DNA of 64,000 bases. It comes from Flagellimonas oceani (GTDB lineage Bacteria; Bacteroidota; Bacteroidia; Flavobacteriales; Flavobacteriaceae). The stretch is taken from positions 4,360,001 to 4,424,000 of the forward strand of contig NZ_CP049616.1 of NCBI RefSeq assembly GCF_011068285.1, in the 5' to 3' direction. Under the pieces are notes generated by a model. The model did no database searches. It saw nothing but the letters and a program-made list of their open reading frames with translations, and was not told the DNA's origin. The position numbers and the translations under genes are program-made. Shown in pieces: positions 59,863 through 64,000 of this stretch (within the stretch, counting starts at the first letter, position 1; each line of letters begins with the position of its first letter).

Positions 59863-60012
59863 GTTAAACTCGTAAAATACTTCCATCAAAAGACTACGGC
59901 ATAAAGCCACCGCTTCTGTCCATACTTATTTATTCCGTTTCCTTTTGAGCCAAGATTTTATCTTCCGTTTGGTTCACTGCTCAAATATTGTTTAATCTAA
60001 AATTTGAGTATT
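59863..60012 (+). promoter_or_regulatory. Duplicated leader, copy A, before the ParB-like gene
   Basis: About 150 bp nearly identical to 61906-62054. Shared blocks are TAAACTCGTAAAATAC, CCATCAAAAGACTACGGCAT, TTATTTATTCCGTTTCCTTT, and GCTCAAATATTGTTTAA followed by CTAAAATTT just before the ATG. The region from 59662 to 59862 shows no gene. Such a conserved leader may hold a promoter or a common regulatory RNA signal for the element's genes. Confidence 0.8.
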
Positions 60013-61800
60013 ATGACAACAAAAGCAAGTACCACAAGAAAGCGTAGAAGTACAACAACTACTGCGAAGAAAGAAGTTAACGGAAAAAAAGTTCCGGTAC
60101 TTCAAATCGAGAACATTCCAATTGGCAAAATTAAGCCTGACCCCAAGCAACCGAGAAAGACCTTTGATGAAAAACAGCTACAACAGCTCTCGGATAGTAT
60201 CAAAGAGTTTGGTGTGCTACAACCGATAACGGTTCGGAAATCTGGAAAGGACTTTATCATCGTTATGGGCGAAAGACGATTTCGCGCAAGCAAGATTGCC
60301 AGAAAGAATACAATTCCCAGTATAGTAAGAACTTATGAAAACGATGAAGTGTTGGAAGTTCAAATCATCGAAAACTTGCAAAGAAAGGACGTAGAGCCTA
60401 CCGAAGAAGCCGAAGCGATAGCTTATCTAAGCGACAAATATCAACCCTCTGAAATCGCAAAGCGTTTGGGAAGAACCGACAATTTCATAAGACAACGTTT
60501 GAAGTTGGCTGGATTGATTGACGGTTTCAAACATTTTGTTCGCAATGGTGAAATGACCATTTCGTTAGGTGTTGGTGTCGCACTTTTTGAGCCAGAGGAA
60601 CAACAGATGATGCTGGAAACGATGGGCGAAGACTTCAATGCACATCAGATAAACCGAATGATAAACAATCGAACCTATGATTTGGAAAAAGCACCCTTTG
60701 ATGTAGCCGATAAGACTTTGGTGGTTAAAGCGGGTTCTTGTGTAGAATGTCCATTCAATGCTGCGAATCAAGGTAACCTTTTTGGTGAAGGCAAGATGGT
60801 CTGTACGAAATCGCCCTGTTTTGAGACGAAAAAGACCAAATCGTTCTTGAACCTTATTGAAAAATCCAAGAAAAAAAACCTTTTGCTCATTCCTGAAATA
60901 AGACAGTACTGGGCTGATGAAGAAAAAAATCAGCTCGTTATTTCCCAACTGGAAAATAATGGATTGAAAGTCTATTTGCTGGACGATGTCGAAATTATAG
61001 AGAATCCTATCGAGCCGACAATGGATGCCATTAAGATTGAATATCAGCATTATGATTATTCCGAGGATGAACTGAAAGCAGAGTTCAAAGAGGCTATTCA
61101 GCAATATAAGGAAGAACTGAAAACGTATTGTTCAGCAGAAAAGAATGGTTTTGTAAATGGTATCGTCTTCCATCCTGAAACATATCAAAACAAGAATGTT
61201 TTCATAAAAGTGATTGAGAAATTAAAGAATGATTCTTCTGAATATTCAGCACCATTGGCCAATAGGAAAATGGCAGATTGTACGCCCGAAGAACAAATCA
61301 TCAAAATCAACGAGCGTGAAATCCGCAAGCGACAGATTGAAAACAACAAGCAATTTGAGGAAGTGGTGCAGATGATTCGTGAGACGGATTATATCGATAC
61401 CAAAAAAACGCTTTCGGTAGATGAAATGGTTGCGTTTTCCATTTCACTCTTTGAAAACAATGTGGACTATATGAGCCGGCAAAAATGCTTTTCAGGATTT
61501 TTCGCCAAAACATCGAAAATGTCCAGGGTTGAAATAGTCGAGCATTTCAAGAAGAATTTCAAAAAGGAAATCTTTCACAAGTTGATTCGGTATATGCTCA
61601 CGAAGCAAGTACATTTTAGCGAAAGCAACCATAACAATAACCTCACGAATATTTCATTTTACTATGCGATGCAGGGATATTACAAATCCAAGATTGCAGA
61701 CATTGAGAAGAGCTATGCTGAGAAACGAAACAAGCGTGAAGCACGTTTGAAAGAGCGTATCGCAGTTCTTGAAAAGAAAATCCAAGAGCTCAAGGATTAG
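60013..61800 (+). CDS. ParB/RepB/Spo0J-type protein of a mobile element
   Basis: A 595-residue protein. The N-terminal ParB domain (about 35-125) contains IPIGKIKPDPKQPRKTFDEK, VLQPITVR, VMGERRFRASKIA and IENLQRKDVEPTEEAEAI; a KorB-like HTH follows (PSEIAKRLGRTDNFIRQRLKLAGL, about 150-175). The long C-terminal part has four cysteines (two in KAGSCVECPFNA, then MVCTKSPCF), perhaps a zinc site, and charged helices. ParB-like proteins of this size are common on Bacteroidetes conjugative elements, where partner ParA is often absent. The ATG at 60013 is chosen because it follows the conserved leader; a TTG three codons upstream is in frame. Confidence 0.88.
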   Translation: MTTKASTTRKRRSTTTTAKKEVNGKKVPVLQIENIPIGKIKPDPKQPRKTFDEKQLQQLSDSIKEFGVLQPITVRKSGKDFIIVMGERRFRASKIARKNTIPSIVRTYENDEVLEVQIIENLQRKDVEPTEEAEAIAYLSDKYQPSEIAKRLGRTDNFIRQRLKLAGLIDGFKHFVRNGEMTISLGVGVALFEPEEQQMMLETMGEDFNAHQINRMINNRTYDLEKAPFDVADKTLVVKAGSCVECPFNAANQGNLFGEGKMVCTKSPCFETKKTKSFLNLIEKSKKKNLLLIPEIRQYWADEEKNQLVISQLENNGLKVYLLDDVEIIENPIEPTMDAIKIEYQHYDYSEDELKAEFKEAIQQYKEELKTYCSAEKNGFVNGIVFHPETYQNKNVFIKVIEKLKNDSSEYSAPLANRKMADCTPEEQIIKINEREIRKRQIENNKQFEEVVQMIRETDYIDTKKTLSVDEMVAFSISLFENNVDYMSRQKCFSGFFAKTSKMSRVEIVEHFKKNFKKEIFHKLIRYMLTKQVHFSESNHNNNLTNISFYYAMQGYYKSKIADIEKSYAEKRNKREARLKERIAVLEKKIQELKD

Positions 61801-61818
61801 CTTTTGTTGTTTGAAGAA

Positions 61819-61850
61819 GGGTCGGCATTCGTGTCGGCCCTTTTTCTTTT
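61819..61850 (+). terminator. Terminator after the ParB-like gene
   Basis: GGGTCGGCA and TGTCGGCCC pair (with G-T) around TTCG, then TTTTTCTTTTT. It is 19 bp after the stop, so the next genes need their own promoter, given by the second leader copy. Confidence 0.8.
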
Positions 61851-61905
61851 TATGATATTAACAAAAGGGTACTAAGAGAAAGCATCAATCAATATCAGCG
61901 CAAAG

Positions 61906-62054
61906 GTAAACTCGTAAAATACACCCATCAAAAGACTACGGCATAAAGCCGTTGCGCGCATCCCTCTTCTTATTTATTCCGTTTCCTTTTGAGCTGTGAT
62001 TTTAGCTTCCGTTTGGGTGATGCTCAAATATTGTTTAACTAAAATTTCAACATT
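61906..62054 (+). promoter_or_regulatory. Duplicated leader, copy B, before the 52-residue ORF
   Basis: Second copy of the leader at 59863-60012. It contains a small hairpin CGGC-ATAAA-GCCG that copy A has lost, and ends in TTGTTTAACTAAAATTT before the ATG. A short version (TTGTTTAACCTAAAATT) precedes the DUF932 gene too. Confidence 0.8.
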
Positions 62055-62213
62055 ATGGAACAAGCATCAAAAGCAAAGATTTCGGTCGAGGAAGCCGAAG
62101 TACATTATCAATCCAGTAAGGAAAATTACATCATTGAAGGTGCCGAAAGTCATCTGGCTTACTATAGAGAGAAGCATCCAGAGTATTACGCTCTGCTATC
62201 ACAAATTGTTTAA
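62055..62213 (+). CDS. Small acidic protein of the mobile element, 52 residues
   Basis: A 52-codon ORF from ATG 62055 to TAA 62213. The product starts MEQASKAKISVEEAEVHYQ and ends EYYALLSQIV; it is mostly helical and charged, rich in Tyr and Glu. It starts directly behind the duplicated leader at the same distance as the ParB-like gene, which strongly supports translation, and its TAA forms part of the leader motif of the DUF932 gene 17 bp further on. I do not recognise the family. Confidence 0.6.
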   Translation: MEQASKAKISVEEAEVHYQSSKENYIIEGAESHLAYYREKHPEYYALLSQIV

Positions 62214-62230
62214 CCTAAAATTCAAAAGCT

Positions 62231-63067
62231 ATGTATTTACAAAATTTGCAACAAGATGAGATTTTCGTTTCAAACGAAATGAAATCTTTGAAAAACCTGA
62301 CCCAGATGGAATCCCGTCGCGGACTTGAAAATGCCATCATTTCGAATGGCAAAATCGTTAACGTGGTATCAAACAGTTATGGCCACATACCGAACCAACT
62401 GTTCTTCAAGAAAGCAGAGGAAATGTTGACTGATGCCGGATTAAATTATCACAAGCGCACCATCAACAAAAATGATAGGTCTTTCATTACCGATTTTATC
62501 ATAGACGACAAAAGCCAGTTTACGGTTAAGAATGATAAGGACTTGATACTGCCAATGTTAAGGTTCAAGAACTCGTATGATGGTAGCGAAAAGACCTCTG
62601 GCCACTTCGGATTCTATCGAAAAGTATGTTCCAACGGACTTCACGTCTCACAAGCTGAAATCGAATTTTCGATAAAGCACAGCAGGAACAATACAGACCT
62701 CATAATGCCAAGGTTGAACAACCTGTTTGATAAATTTCTTGACAATGAATTCTATACCATAACCAAGAAGTTTGATAGGATGAAGGAATTTAAAATCATC
62801 GATACTAAAGAATTCGTAAAAGCCATTCTTGACAGAACCAAACTGTTCCGCTATGAATGTAGCGATAAAAACAGCGACCCATCGAAGAAGTCGAGAGAGG
62901 TTTTGGAAATCCTCAATTACGAAGCTCTTTTACTTGATGAAGAACCAAATCTCTGGTTAGGTTATAATGCCTTTAATTCGGTATTGCACAATGTGCTGAA
63001 AAAGAGTTTCGGCCAACAGGAACTATTGGATAAAAAGTTGTTCGATGAAGTGTATGCCCTGGCATAG
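62231..63067 (+). CDS. DUF932 family protein
   Basis: A 278-residue protein of the DUF932 phage/plasmid-like family: RRGLENAIISNGKIVNVVSN, LPMLRFKNSYDGSEKTSGHFGFYRKVCSNGLHV, IEFSIKHSRN, then a Lys/Asp-rich helical part and WLGYNAFNSVLHN. Relatives are common on conjugative plasmids and integrative elements and of unknown function. It is expressed with the small ORF before it. The ATG at 62231 is placed like those of the two upstream genes behind a TTGTTTAA-CTAAAATT motif. Confidence 0.82.
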   Translation: MYLQNLQQDEIFVSNEMKSLKNLTQMESRRGLENAIISNGKIVNVVSNSYGHIPNQLFFKKAEEMLTDAGLNYHKRTINKNDRSFITDFIIDDKSQFTVKNDKDLILPMLRFKNSYDGSEKTSGHFGFYRKVCSNGLHVSQAEIEFSIKHSRNNTDLIMPRLNNLFDKFLDNEFYTITKKFDRMKEFKIIDTKEFVKAILDRTKLFRYECSDKNSDPSKKSREVLEILNYEALLLDEEPNLWLGYNAFNSVLHNVLKKSFGQQELLDKKLFDEVYALA

Positions 63068-63820
63068 CTTTAAAAGGTATATCCAGTACCTTAAACTGGA
63101 TTTTCCATTATTACAAATCCGTACTACTAAAACCACTCAGCACATTCCCCTGCATTCCGTTTCCCTACATTCCGGGAAAAGAGCTTCACTGCAAATATCT
63201 TGGACACAATCCCCAATTTCAGCTTTCCATTTCGCTAACCCTTCCCGCTTAGGCTGGGAAGGAACACTTCATTCCAGAGCGAAAATTGTGAATTAAGTCC
63301 GCCTTACCAAATCGGAAGGCCAGCACCTCGATTTTCTTAACAGAATTTACGGCAAGAACTTCTTGAGCCCTTGCTCGAAAATTCTTAAAAACCACGGCAC
63401 CGGCCCACACATTTTAAGGGGTTTATAATGGATGAAGCCTTGAATGTTTTTCGGGGCATCGAAAAACAGGCAGTGCATAACCAATTCTAAATTAAACCCG
63501 ATCGCTCGCCTCGCTTAACTTCCCGTACGCTCAACTCACGACCGGCTTTAAAAGAATTGCTAATGCCCTTATGGAACTTGTCAAGACCGTGACAAGTTTC
63601 AGCGAAAAATAAGGTATCTACTTCCTTGAAAATGCGAGCATTTTACTACGTCGCAGACACACCTGATTTATTCCCTGAAAGTCTTGACAAAACCCACGTC
63701 ACCCATTGTGCTACGCACGTAAGAAATCAAACAAACACCCCTTAAAATTTCATCTCAATTGAATTAAACAGGGAATTATTAACCCTGTCTGCCGACAAGG
63801 CAGGCTTTAAATTTTTAGTT
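63068..63820. other. Gene-free region of the mobile element between DUF932 and SSB genes
   Basis: About 750 bp without an ORF I can support. It holds a 9-bp perfect hairpin (AACTTGTCA/TGACAAGTT, 63575-63598), a second stem close to the SSB gene (CTGCC/GGCAG, 63789-63803) just before a T-rich leader, and C-rich imperfect repeats around 63500-63540 (CGCTCGCCTCGC, CGTACGCTCAACTCACG). It could contain the transfer origin or a structured RNA; I see no sure sign of either. Confidence 0.45.
63575..63598. repeat. Perfect 9-bp inverted repeat in the element's non-coding region
   Basis: AACTTGTCA, 6-nt loop AGACCG, TGACAAGTT. No T tract follows, so it is not a terminator; a protein site or an oriT hairpin is possible. 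Confidence 0.55.
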
Positions 63821-64000
63821 ATGAGTACTTTAAGAAATCACGTACAACTGATTGGAAACGTTGGTCAAGAGCCAACCATTACGAACCTTGAAAGCGGAAG
63901 CAAGGTAGCCCGTTTTTCACTTGCCACAAATGAATATTACAAGAACAAGAAAGGCGAGAAAGAGCAAAGCACCGAATGGCACACCGTAGTTGCCTGGGGC
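63821..64000 (+). CDS. ssb: Single-stranded DNA-binding protein, 5' part
   Basis: The first 60 codons of an SSB, cut by the window end. MSTLRNHVQLIGNVGQEPTI, the central SLATNEYYKNKKGEKEQSTE and WHTVVAWG (the last contains the conserved Trp) are the OB-fold signature of bacterial SSBs. In mobile elements such an SSB protects transferred single strands. It is the fourth gene of the element and follows a gene-free stretch with hairpins. Confidence 0.93.
   Translation, partial: MSTLRNHVQLIGNVGQEPTITNLESGSKVARFSLATNEYYKNKKGEKEQSTEWHTVVAWG

Noticed and set aside
63045..63296. Plus-strand ORF of 83 codons after the DUF932 gene
   Set aside because: It overlaps the end of DUF932 in another frame, is of low-complexity composition and has no recognisable features.
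1..64000. CRISPR array or rRNA operon
   Set aside because: No regularly spaced repeats and no rRNA sequence were seen on reading through the window.

Overview
The window looks like chromosomal DNA of a marine-type Bacteroidetes, most likely the family Flavobacteriaceae (a Muricauda/Allomuricauda-like genus is my guess). The grounds are a SusC/SusD pair, a DnaE with a fused N-terminal exonuclease, BlaI/M56 sensor pairs, DUF6520, DUF4407 and DUF4260 proteins, a hut operon of the arginase-type HutG variety, and promoters of the Bacteroidetes type (TTTG, about 19 nt, TAnnTTTG) in front of several genes. No database search was possible, so all names rest on motifs and remembered families.

Layout. 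1-7.8 kb: a MauE-like membrane protein with a small DUF6520 protein, then a minus-strand SusC-SusD-metalloprotease locus that fits peptide uptake better than glycan uptake. 7.8-12.3 kb: an A/T-rich accessory patch with a small HTH regulator and its palindrome, a three-gene J-protein mini-operon, a transposase remnant, and a tyrosine recombinase ending just beside tRNA-Asp. 12.4-27.2 kb: housekeeping genes (DUF58, trxA, dnaE, rpsP-rimM, trmN6, gcdH, an FdhF/YdeP oxidoreductase, umuC-umuD). 27.2-34.3 kb: a candidate small RNA and the histidine-degradation operon hutH-hutI-hutU-hutG with a divergent LysR regulator.

34.4-46.2 kb: nitroreductase, DUF456, a BlaI/M56 sensor unit with a striking three-palindrome promoter, a TPR protein, a related lipoprotein, ruvC, a four-helix-bundle gene bracketed by inverted repeats, hemW, then a tight run of small genes ending in a membrane-anchored MutS-like ATPase. 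46.2-59.4 kb, mostly minus strand: a TamA/BamA-like barrel with TamB, a DUF4407 protein, a second M56/BlaI pair with a different operator, a PhnA-like protein and an M20 dipeptidase.

59.4-64 kb: tRNA-Leu(UAG), preceded by a broken 5' half copy, then the start of what looks like an integrated conjugative-type element: a ParB-like protein, a 52-residue ORF, a DUF932 protein and the beginning of an SSB. Two of its genes share a near-identical leader of about 150 bp. The element runs off the right edge.

The most novel-looking signals are the inverted-repeat-bracketed four-helix-bundle unit, the multi-palindrome BlaI operator with its triple TonB-C-repeat M56 partner, the duplicated leaders of the mobile element, and the structured RNA candidate next to hutG.
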